From contig JAQUEZ010000267.1 in NCBI GenBank assembly GCA_028684915.1, forward strand, positions 1 through 8,110: a DNA stretch of 8,110 nucleotides, in the 5' to 3' direction. Source of the stretch: Desulfobulbus sp. (GTDB lineage: Bacteria > Desulfobacterota > Desulfobulbia > Desulfobulbales > Desulfobulbaceae). The notes under the pieces are model-generated. The model was not told the DNA's origin, searched no databases, and saw only the letters and a program-made list of their open reading frames with translations. Below, piece after piece: positions 1 to 5,194 of this stretch (its first letter is position 1; each line of letters opens with the position of its first letter). Position numbers and translations under genes: made by a program.

Positions 1-118
1 CCGCCATATCTTTGCGCACCTGCCCAACGCCCAATCCGTGGAAGACTACGAGGCGCTTCTGCCATGGAATATCAACAAATTACAGATGCTGCAAATGGGT
101 ATGGAGGTGCTTGATTAG
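1..118 (+). CDS. IS66-family transposase, C-terminal end (5' part outside window)
   Basis: An open frame enters at base 2 and stops at TAG 116-118, giving 38 residues that include HIFAHLPNAQSVEDYEALLPWN. This matches the style of the small C-terminal domain of IS66 TnpC-type transposases (pattern: YLR..L..LP.A.....-.LLPWN). The catalytic DDE domain would lie upstream, outside the window, so whether the enzyme is intact is unknown. The stop codon sits just inside the inferred right terminus of the element. The motif is short but characteristic, and its agreement with the CGCTTAC end supports the call. Confidence 0.75.
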   Translation, partial: RHIFAHLPNAQSVEDYEALLPWNINKLQMLQMGMEVLD

Positions 119-126
119 ACGCTTAC
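1..126 (+). mobile_element. Right end of an IS66-family insertion sequence
   Basis: The stretch holds the last codons of an IS66-type transposase followed after 1 base by CGCTTAC (120-126). IS66-family elements are known to begin with GTAA and end with TTAC and to make 8-bp target duplications, so the right boundary is placed at 126 and the flanking target copy would be 127-134 (ATTCCTTT). The rest of the element lies outside the window, so the left end and the duplication cannot be checked. The element ends about 120 bases from the 3' end of a broken transaldolase gene. Confidence 0.7.
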
Positions 127-249
127 ATTCCTTTTGGTGGAGTTGGCAGTCACAAACTTTCACTGTTCTTTGTAAAGCCATCATTGCGCTAGGTTTAAGG
201 CAGGCGGGGCCACATCCCCCATCATGTTGCTCTCAAGTGTCTGTCATTT

Positions 250-1391
250 TCAACCCGCCGACGGTTGTTCGGTTATTGGAAGCGACTTTTTTGTTAACGC
301 CTTCATCAACTTGTCGAATGGTTCATTGAATTTTCCGACACCTTCGTCTTCAAGCTGCTGAGTAACCTTGTCGATGCTGATCCCGAGTTCCGGCAATCAT
401 TGCAGTATCCAGTTGGCTTCCTCGATATTTTGTTCCAGTCTCGATTTCGGATCGCCATGATCACGGTACGCGTCGATGGTCGCCGGCGGGACGGTGTTTA
501 TGGTATCCGGACCGATTACAGATTCAACATACTTAACATCGCTATAGTCCGGATTTTTGTTGCTTGTGCTGGCCCAGAGCAGCCGCTGTACACGAGCACC
601 AGCATCAGCCAGTTTTTTGAATCTCGCACTGCCGAAAATTTCTTTGTAGATTTGATATGCCGCTTTAGCACTGGAGATGGCCACCTGCCCCTGCACCCCC
701 CTGGGCCTGTTCGTCGTCGTGCCTGACGCCAGGGATTGCTCCACCAACGGATCCACCAAGGTGTCAATACGGCTTAAAAAGAAGCTGGCCACCGAGGCGA
801 TATGGTGCACGGGGTGTCCATGGCTGGCACGTGCTTCGAGACCTGCAATGTAGGCTTCCACAACCTGCCGGTAGCGGGGCAGGCCAAAGAGCAGGGTCAC
901 GTTGACATTGATCCCTTCGCTGATGAGTTGCTGGATAGCGGGCAGACCGTCGGACGTCGCCGGGACTTTGATCATAACGTTTGGCCTGTTCAGTGCGGTC
1001 CACAACCGGCGGGCTTCCTCGATAGTAGCCTTGGTATCATGCGCCAGATGCGGATTGACCTCCAGGCTGACATAGCCGTCTTGGCCATCGGTCCTGTCGT
1101 AGAGAGAGCGGAATTCATCTGCGCGTTCTGCACGTCGTGCTGGCTTATAGATGCATAGATTGTCTCGATATCTTTCCCGAGAAGAGCCTGTGCCCGAATG
1201 TCCTCGTCGTAATCGTTGCTGCCCGCAATCGCCTTCTCAAAAATGGCGGGGTTAGAGGTCATTCCCCGTATTCCATCTTCCTCGATCAGACGCCGGAGTT
1301 CGCCACTTACGATCAGATCGCGGCGGATGTAATCCAACCAGATAGATTGCCCCAGCGTTCCGAGCCGTTTCAATGGATTTTCCCTATTCAT
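250..1391 (-). pseudogene. tal: Transaldolase, broken by a frameshift and an in-frame TGA
   Basis: Transaldolase moves a three-carbon dihydroxyacetone unit between sugar phosphates in the pentose phosphate pathway. The conceptual protein is about 380 residues, a normal length for the long bacterial type. The best start is ATG 1391-1389 (MNRENPLKRLGTLGQSIWLD), followed by the family blocks GMTSNPAIFEKAI, DIETIYASI, RRLW.ALNRPNVMIKVPAT (Schiff-base lysine encoded at 969-967), NVNVTLLFG, VASFFLSRID, and LWASTSNKNPDYSDVKYVE. Two lesions are visible. At about 1126-1121 the frame changes: DVQNA must join ADEFRSLYDRTDG in the next frame, as if one base were lost from GCGGC. At 399-397 a TGA follows ANWILQ, yet the same frame goes on as LPELGISIDKVTQQLEDEGVG and ends at TGA 252-250. 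No clear terminator was seen after 250. Family identity is secure; true inactivation versus sequence error cannot be decided here. Confidence 0.88.
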
Positions 1392-1456
1392 GATTTCCAC
1401 ATCCATGGTTGGTTTTCGAAAATCGAAATCGGCAACGTACGAGGTCATCGACAACG

Positions 1457-1492
1457 AGTATTGCATATATTTTTGACGGAGAAGGCAATACT
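1457..1492. promoter_or_regulatory. Inverted repeat AGTATTGC-N20-GCAATACT upstream of tal
   Basis: Two perfect 8-base arms (1457-1464 and 1485-1492) are separated by 20 AT-rich bases, 66 bases upstream of the transaldolase start. Read on the minus strand, the right arm contains TTGCCT and the spacer contains TATATG-like sequence, so the dyad may surround a promoter. It could be a binding site for a dimeric regulator. No regulator family is recognised and a chance origin is possible. Confidence 0.25.
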
Positions 1493-1508
1493 TACAATCC
1501 AGATGCAC

Positions 1509-2278
1509 GCGAATTGCGAACTCCGCCGAGGTGGCATTCGGATTTGGTCAATCCTGATAGCCTCGTAAAGAGGCAAAATCCGAGTACGTATCGCAAATAC
1601 AGAATGTTGCGAATCTCGAAAAGTCGGTTTTAAGAATTTTCAAGAGAACGACAATCCTCATTGTGCCCTGCCAGGAATCTTGCACCTGCAATCTTGTAGA
1701 TAGGGGCACCGGTATTGGTTGCCTTTCAACACCACTTGTCTCTCATTGAGCAAGTTCAATGCCGGAAAGACAGGGCGCATAACGGAGAAATTTATATATG
1801 TCACAACAGTAAGTTACCATTTTTCGACTCTCTATATAGGCGACACTGACTAAAAAAAGTGTTGCATGTTGCACAAATGTTGCGGTCTCTCTTGCGAATA
1901 TCGAAGCACTGGAGATTGATCGCCAGGTCTGCACATGAAGGCGCCGAGGGGCTGAAAAGAAGTGGGGGGCGCCTTGGCGAAAAAGGATCTCGTGAAACCG
2001 TGGACAAGGTGGGAGGGATAAGTCAAACAGCGCCCGCTTCGGGCTGGAAATAAAGGATTATCTTAAGTTCTGGGCGAACAAAAAAAAGTGAGGTGTATGG
2101 GGAGTCGACCAAAAGTACCGTGACTAGTCAGATTCAGCCATTCTATTCAGGGTGGTCAATTTTCGGTTGCCATTCACAAGAGAAATGGAAACAATTCTTT
2201 TAAGATTGCCCACCAGACCAAAGGCATTGGTCTGGGATACCATTATCAAATTGGTCTGCCGCTTCATTATTAAGGGGG
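1509..2278. other. Gene-poor region with no recognisable gene
   Basis: About 770 bases hold no open frame with family resemblance on either strand. Visible small items are a GCCTC-GTAAA-GAGGC hairpin (1560-1574), a cluster of three TGTTGC copies (about 1860-1882), a CGCC-TT-GGCG mini-dyad just after 1970, and the TTGGTCTGG dyad at 2213-2258, listed separately. A short frame around 2011-2091 encodes SARFGLEIKDYLKFW and could be a scrap of an old gene, but it has no start or ribosome binding site. Together with the broken tal and the IS end, this looks like decaying sequence. Confidence 0.5.
2213..2258. promoter_or_regulatory. Operator-like TTGGTCTGG dyad with an extra half-site
   Basis: CCAGACCAA (2213-2221) and TTGGTCTGG (2227-2235) form a perfect 9-bp inverted repeat around AGGCA. 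A third copy, ATTGGTCTG (2250-2258), repeats the right arm (2226-2234) exactly, 24 bases later, a little over two helical turns. The group lies 21 bases upstream of the proposed -35 of the 69-aa gene. Perfect dyad plus phased half-site is typical of a protein binding region. As RNA it would be a hairpin, but no T run follows, so a terminator is unlikely. Confidence 0.4.
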
Positions 2279-2308
2279 TTGCGAAGTCGGTTGCATCGTG
2301 CATATAAT
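2279..2308 (+). promoter_or_regulatory. Sigma-70-type promoter for the 69-aa gene
   Basis: TTGCGA (2279-2284) is followed after 18 bases by a perfect TATAAT (2303-2308). Transcription would start near 2315, giving a leader of about 45 bases before the ATG at 2361. The next gene downstream is the small orphan gene, which has no other promoter candidate as good. Confidence 0.5.
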
Positions 2309-2360
2309 TAAGTTTTTGGAGGATAAGATACTTATTCAAAGGAAGAAGGAGGAGGATAAG

Positions 2361-2570
2361 ATGAGCGGAAATGAAAAAGATTTACAGCAGGGCGGCGGCA
2401 AAACCGGTCTTGGTTATGAAGAGATGGTATGGATCCGCGACCAAGAAGGCAATGAATATGCCTGCCAATTCAACGATATTAAGTTCATCAAAAAGAAAGA
2501 GGAATTGAGCGAGGAAGAATCAAAACGTTGTGTGGATGTTAGCCATATAATAGGCAAAGGGAAGTGGTAA
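2361..2570 (+). CDS. Small charged protein of 69 residues, unknown function
   Basis: I do not recognise this protein. The start ATG 2361 is chosen because AAGGAGGAGG lies a few bases upstream; an earlier in-frame ATG at 2298 has no such site and overlaps the -10 box. The product is hydrophilic, with no signal peptide or membrane segment. A glycine-rich N-terminus (QQGGGKTGLG, residues 9-18) leads to a compact segment EEMVWIRDQEGNEYACQF (20-37), a lysine/glutamate-rich stretch KKKEELSEEES (44-54), and a tail CVDVSHIIGKGKW ending in tryptophan. Two cysteines (35 and 57) sit about 20 residues apart; a disulfide or a metal site is possible but unproven. The gene stands alone, with its own promoter, a dyad upstream and a strong terminator, so it looks like a real, regulated and well-expressed single gene. 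It is likely cytoplasmic. Confidence 0.75.
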   Translation: MSGNEKDLQQGGGKTGLGYEEMVWIRDQEGNEYACQFNDIKFIKKKEELSEEESKRCVDVSHIIGKGKW

Positions 2571-2595
2571 AAGGTTCTTTCAGGCTCTTCTTTTT

Positions 2596-2632
2596 TCTCC
2601 GTCAGGTTTTTCCTGGCGGGGATTTTTTTTTT
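2596..2632 (+). terminator. Strong intrinsic terminator after the 69-aa gene
   Basis: CCGTCAGG (2599-2606) pairs with CCTGGCGG (2612-2619) around a TTTTT loop with one G-T wobble. The stem extends outward by three more pairs, to 2596 and 2622, and ten T follow (2623-2632). It lies 26 bases after the stop codon and closes a single-gene transcript. Confidence 0.85.
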
Positions 2633-2785
2633 GTCCGAATGGTGTCGTTGTGGAATTCGCTTCAGGGGGATATTTTAGCAAGTCAGAATTTTTCGGCCGC
2701 GCTCTGCAGGCAAGTGAGCCATTGCTCTCTGGAATGTGCGATGATGAGCTGGGGAGAACGACCGACAGGCACTCCGATCCTGGGG

Positions 2786-2794
2786 TGGTATACT
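2786..2794 (+). promoter_or_regulatory. Possible extended -10 promoter
   Basis: TGGTATACT is an extended -10 element (TGn plus TATACT, five of six consensus bases). No good -35 is seen. It would start a transcript near 2801 that reads a very small frame with a strong ribosome binding site and runs antisense into the 3' end of purC. Confidence 0.25.
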
Positions 2795-2830
2795 GCCCAA
2801 ATGGAGCTTACTTACTAGGAAGGAGAGGTG

Positions 2831-2929
2831 TTGATCTGGAGTGGGAAAATTGTGAGAATAACCCATCCACGGCAGCTACCGGGCGGAGGTACCGCGGATG
2901 GGCAAGGCAAAATCAGCGAGTCAGTTTGA
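2831..2929 (+). CDS. Possible 32-residue micro-ORF, antisense to the purC end
   Basis: A TTG start at 2831 is preceded at 5 bases by AAGGAG (2820-2825), within AGGAAGGAGAGG, and by an in-frame TAG at 2816-2818. GTG at 2828 is the alternative start but too close to the site. The product would be about 32 residues, begins LIWSGKIVRITHPRQLPGG, and has no known resemblance. The last 17 bases overlap purC on the opposite strand, and the frame also runs through a hairpin. The support is the combination of an extended -10 and a good ribosome binding site; without them I would not list it. Confidence 0.2.
   Translation: MIWSGKIVRITHPRQLPGGGTADGQGKISESV
2862..2902 (-). terminator. Hairpin just downstream of purC, possible terminator
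   Basis: CCCATCC (2862-2868) pairs perfectly with GGATGGG (2896-2902). The inner arms continue with CGG/CCG and ACC/GGT separated by mismatches. On the minus strand the stem is followed by TTATTCTCACAATTTT, a T-rich but interrupted tail. It starts 10 bases after the purC stop, so a terminator role is reasonable though not strong. Confidence 0.45.
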
Positions 2930-3803
2930 TCTGGGCCTCTTCATAACGGCTTTTGGTTTTTTCTAAAATTTCTGCAGGCAACGGCGGCGGGGGCGGTTGC
3001 TTGTCCCAATCGAGTGAGGATAGGTAGTCACGCAGAAACTGCTTATCAAAACTCGGTTGCCCTTTACCTGGGGTGTACAGATCAAGCGGCCAGAAACGGG
3101 AGGAATCCGGGGTCAAGACCTCGTCGACCAGAATTAATTGGTCCCCATCCATTCCCATCTCAAATTTAGTGTCTGCGATAATAATCCCTTTGGTTCGAGC
3201 AAAATCTGCTGCCCGTTGATAAAGCTGAACGCTAGCTGCCGCCATTTTGGCCGTCAACTCCGCACCCACCAGTTCTTCCATTCGGGCAATGGAAATATTC
3301 TCATCATGCAGCCCCAGCTCTGCCTTGGTCGAGGGCGTGAAAAGCGGTTCCGGGAATTTATCGGATTCCTGCATGCCCTGGGACAGTTTAAAGCCGCAGA
3401 CCGTGGTATCTTTTTTATAGGCACTCCAAAACGAACCGGAAATATACCCCCGAACAATGCATTCGATCGGCACCACTTTGGTCCGTTTGACCAGCATCGA
3501 ACGCCCCTCAAGCTGGTCACGATATTGCTGACACACGCTCGGAAATTCGTTGATGTCTGCACTGATCAGATGATTGGGAAGGATATCACCAAGCAGCTTG
3601 AACCAGAACAGGGAGATCTCCGTTAATACCTTCCCTTTGCCGGCGATAGGGTCGGCCATGACTACATCGTAGGCGGAAATGCGGTCGGTGGCCACCATCA
3701 ACAGCTTGTCCGCGTGACCGGGGATTTCATACATATCACGGACCTTGCCACGGTGCAACAGGTGCAGGTCCGGGCAATCGGTGGCAATTACAGCCGTCTT
3801 CAT
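2913..3803 (-). CDS. purC: Phosphoribosylaminoimidazole-succinocarboxamide synthase (SAICAR synthase)
   Basis: PurC joins CAIR and aspartate with ATP to give SAICAR in cytoplasmic purine synthesis. Starting at ATG 3803 the protein has 296 residues, the length of the long (yeast-like) type also common in Desulfobacterota and Proteobacteria. Visible motifs, in order, are the nucleotide-binding HRGKVRD (17-23), ATDRISAYDVV (38-48), GKGKVLTEIS (55-64), VPIECIVRGYISGSFW (111-126), PLFTPSTKAE (153-162), IIADTKFEMG (208-217) and VDEVLTPDSSRFW (226-238), all intact. A second ATG lies two codons upstream (3809), but AGGAG in the leader sits 7 bases from 3803 and only 1-2 from 3809, so 3803 is preferred. 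The gene is alone on its strand here, with no other purine gene next to it; a promoter and a palindrome lie upstream. Confidence 0.96.
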   Translation of the reverse strand: MKTAVIATDCPDLHLLHRGKVRDMYEIPGHADKLLMVATDRISAYDVVMADPIAGKGKVLTEISLFWFKLLGDILPNHLISADINEFPSVCQQYRDQLEGRSMLVKRTKVVPIECIVRGYISGSFWSAYKKDTTVCGFKLSQGMQESDKFPEPLFTPSTKAELGLHDENISIARMEELVGAELTAKMAAASVQLYQRAADFARTKGIIIADTKFEMGMDGDQLILVDEVLTPDSSRFWPLDLYTPGKGQPSFDKQFLRDYLSSLDWDKQPPPPPLPAEILEKTKSRYEEAQIKLTR

Positions 3804-3851
3804 TCTCATACTCCTGAAACTAAGGTTGGTTCCATTAACAAAGCCTGCGCT

Positions 3852-3880
3852 ATTGTCGTCGTTTTGGACTTAAAAAGCAA
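3852..3880 (-). promoter_or_regulatory. Possible purC promoter
   Basis: On the minus strand TTGCTT (3880-3875) is followed after 17 bases by GACAAT (3857-3852), four of six matches to the -10 consensus. The leader to purC would be about 45 bases. The boxes are weak, so this is a candidate only. Confidence 0.3.
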
Positions 3881-3893
3881 CTGTGTTCACAGT
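3880..3893. promoter_or_regulatory. Palindrome ACTGTG-TT-CACAGT abutting the purC -35
   Basis: A perfect 6-bp dyad with a 2-base centre touches the upstream edge of the proposed purC -35 box. The position suits an operator. It is shorter than a CRP/FNR-type site and does not match a purine-repressor site that I know, so the regulator is unknown. Confidence 0.35.
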
Positions 3894-3906
3894 GGTCTTC
3901 AATATT

Positions 3907-4034
3907 GATGACGTCGTAAAAACTCCGATCTCCTGCGTCGCAGAATTTTTCAGGGCACTCGAAATACCTGATTATATGCCTTCGCGTCGAAAAACACCCT
4001 ACTTCTTGTATCTCTGTGTTTTTACTTAACCATC
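3907..4034. repeat. 128-bp imperfect inverted-repeat element
   Basis: The ends are GATG-N5-GTAAAAAC (3907-3923) and GTTTTTAC-N5-CATC (4018-4034), mirror images of each other. Inside are further symmetric parts: TTTTTC near 3946-3951 opposed by GAAAAAC near 3989-3995, and CGAA (3960-3963) opposed by TTCG (3981-3984) around the centre. From memory, similar palindromic intergenic elements with TCGTAAAAA ends are scattered in Desulfobacterota genomes, perhaps MITE-like relics. The copy here is degenerate, contains no gene and sits between divergent purC and hsp20 genes. Confidence 0.5.
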
Positions 4035-4071
4035 TCTTAGCGTGTGATGGACTCGTAAACAGCCTGAAACA

Positions 4072-4122
4072 AGGTGAATACCGCGTATATACGCCTAAAA
4101 TTCAGGGAGGGTAATTCACCCT
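4072..4122. promoter_or_regulatory. Nested dyads upstream of the hsp20 pair
   Basis: GGTGAAT (4073-4079) and ATTCACC (4114-4120) are inverted around a perfect 12-bp palindrome, GCGTATATACGC (4083-4094). The right arm can instead pair locally as AGGGT-AATTC-ACCCT (4108-4122), so the two folds exclude each other. It lies about 80 bases before the first hsp20 start. The spacing does not match the HrcA CIRCE element (TTAGCACTC-N9-GAGTGCTAA), so this is not CIRCE. It may be an operator or an RNA leader. Confidence 0.3.
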
Positions 4123-4133
4123 AAACACGGATC

Positions 4134-4163
4134 TTGACAAAGGCTCTCTAGCATCCTTACTCT
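4134..4163 (+). promoter_or_regulatory. Possible hsp20 promoter with perfect -35
   Basis: TTGACA (4134-4139) is a perfect sigma-70 -35, preceded by C as in sigma-32 sites (CTTGACA). At 18 bases lies only a weak TACTCT (4158-4163); better -10 boxes, TATATG and TATGAT (4163-4170), are 23-25 bases away, which is too far. A clear sigma-32 -10 (CCCCAT-type) is not seen. The transcription start is therefore uncertain. Confidence 0.3.
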
Positions 4164-4202
4164 ATATGATCATTAACCATTTTGCCCGCAAGGAGGTGCA
4201 GC

Positions 4203-4664
4203 ATGGCATTTATTCGTTTTGTGGATCGTCCGGCTTTTCGCAATCCATGGGCTGAGTTCGAGCGAATCCGGCAAGGATTAGATGAACTTTCCCGCTCTTA
4301 CGGGGAAAAAGGAAAGGGACAAGGCCGCGCCAATGTCTATCCGCCGCTCAACATTTATGAAGAACCGGATCGTCTTCTCCTCACCGCCGAATTGCCCGGG
4401 GTTACGGTAGAAGATCTCGAACTTTCAATCGAAGGTGACACCCTCACCTTACAAGGAAAGCGCGATACCCGGCAGGACGAACCGGGAATCAGCTATCACC
4501 GCCGTGAAATCGAATCCGGCAGTTTCAGCCGTGCTATTGCCCTTCCGGTTAAGGTAGATGCAGAACGCGTTGCCGCAAAACTCAATAGCGGCGTTCTGAC
4601 CATCACCTTGATGAAGGCTACGGAGGCCACCCCACGCCAAATTATTGTGTCAGCCGAAGAATAA
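4203..4664 (+). CDS. Small heat-shock protein, Hsp20/alpha-crystallin family (first copy)
   Basis: Small heat-shock proteins are ATP-independent chaperones that form oligomers in the cytoplasm and hold unfolding proteins for refolding by other chaperones. ATG 4203 is chosen because AAGGAGGTG (4190-4198) sits 5 bases upstream; translation from the in-frame ATG at 4182 would run through that site. The 153-residue product has a variable N-terminus (PAFRNPWAEFERIRQGLDEL, 10-29) and an alpha-crystallin domain from about 46 to 141. Within it are ELPGV (63-67), GSFSRAIALP (106-115) and the diagnostic A.LNSGVLTI (125-134). A C-terminal IIV (147-149) fits the I-x-I/V motif used in oligomer contacts. 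It is followed after 105 bases by a second, different Hsp20, probably in the same transcript. The dyads and possible RBS masking upstream suggest stress control. Confidence 0.95.
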   Translation: MAFIRFVDRPAFRNPWAEFERIRQGLDELSRSYGEKGKGQGRANVYPPLNIYEEPDRLLLTAELPGVTVEDLELSIEGDTLTLQGKRDTRQDEPGISYHRREIESGSFSRAIALPVKVDAERVAAKLNSGVLTITLMKATEATPRQIIVSAEE

Positions 4665-4769
4665 TGGCTGCATAAAAAGCAAAAACGATGCATCACAAAA
4701 AGAGTACTTTGCACTATATCAAATGTTTTTTTTGTGGCTTGTAATGGAAACAAGAACGGAGGTGTGGCC

Positions 4770-5168
4770 ATGTCTGCTCATGAGCTGAAAATACAGGAAA
4801 AAAAGGCAGTACAGTCCGATGGGGAAACCACTAAAAACGACACCTATTTTGCACCTCATGTCGATATCTTTGAAACGGAACAGGAGGTGGTGGTTTTGGC
4901 CGATGTTCCTGGTGTGGCTCCAGACGGAATAGATCTCGCCCTGGAAGACAATATTCTCACCATCCAGGCGCACCGTGCATCTTCCAAGTATCTTGGGCGG
5001 TTGATTCTGGAAGAGTACGAAACCGGGCATTACCTGCGCCGGTTCACTGTTGCCGAGACCATTGACCAGGATCGGATTGAGGCTTCCATGGTCAACGGCG
5101 TTCTTAAAGTTCGCCTTCCTAAAACCGGCCCGGCCCAGCCTAAAAAAATCGAAGTTAAAATAGGCTGA
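4770..5168 (+). CDS. Small heat-shock protein, Hsp20/alpha-crystallin family (second copy)
   Basis: This is a second alpha-crystallin chaperone, 132 residues, clearly diverged from its upstream neighbour and so not a recent tandem copy. ATG 4770 is chosen for the upstream GGAGGTG (4758-4764). The N-terminus is short and polar (residues 1-27), and the alpha-crystallin domain covers about 28-119: ADVPGV (44-49), EEYETGHYLRRF (81-92) and MVNGVLKVRLPK (107-118). The tail KKIEVKIG carries an I-x-V motif (127-129). Pairs of unlike Hsp20 proteins are common in Desulfobacterota, and the two may co-assemble. No separate promoter is obvious in the 105-base gap, so co-transcription with the first copy is the simplest view. 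The 3' end runs into a terminator shared with the convergent operon. Confidence 0.95.
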   Translation: MSAHELKIQEKKAVQSDGETTKNDTYFAPHVDIFETEQEVVVLADVPGVAPDGIDLALEDNILTIQAHRASSKYLGRLILEEYETGHYLRRFTVAETIDQDRIEASMVNGVLKVRLPKTGPAQPKKIEVKIG

Positions 5169-5194
5169 TTACTGTTTTCTTGACGCCTATTTTT
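5157..5194. terminator. Bidirectional terminator between convergent genes
   Basis: AAAATAGGC (5157-5165) pairs perfectly with GCCTATTTT (5185-5193) around a 19-base loop. On the plus strand the stem runs into T's, and on the minus strand the A's of the left arm become T's, so it can stop transcription both ways. It overlaps the hsp20 stop codon (5166-5168 lies in the loop) and the stop codon of the DUF3108 gene (5187-5189). Only 18 bases separate the two genes. Confidence 0.6.

Noticed and set aside
397..399. TGA in transaldolase as a selenocysteine codon
   Set aside because: The position is a variable linker, not a catalytic site, no convincing bSECIS hairpin follows, and the gene also has a frameshift, so decay or error explains it better.
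1553..1640. Second, degenerate copy of the inverted-repeat element (TGATAGCCTCGTAAA left part, AAAAGTCGGTTTTAA right part)
   Set aside because: The left end matches about 14 of 20 bases of the element at 3906, but the right end does not align well; too weak to annotate without a search.
1860..1882. Tandem TGTTGC copies as a CRISPR or iteron array
   Set aside because: Only three short copies with irregular spacing; no spacer-repeat pattern and no replication gene.
2011..2091. Gene relic encoding SARFGLEIKDYLKFW
   Set aside because: Only about 20 convincing residues, with no start and no extension on either side; kept as a note in the gene-poor region.
2124..2339. Minus-strand frame ending GNRKLTTLNRMAESD
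   Set aside because: It would start at TTG without a ribosome binding site and runs through the promoter and the TTGGTCTGG dyad of the plus-strand gene; no recognisable domain.
2650..2946. 98-codon plus-strand frame between the terminator and purC
   Set aside because: No ribosome binding site, no family resemblance, composition looks random, and its end lies antisense to purC.
4072..4122. HrcA CIRCE element
   Set aside because: The arms are GGTGAAT/ATTCACC with a long spacer, not TTAGCACTC-N9-GAGTGCTAA.
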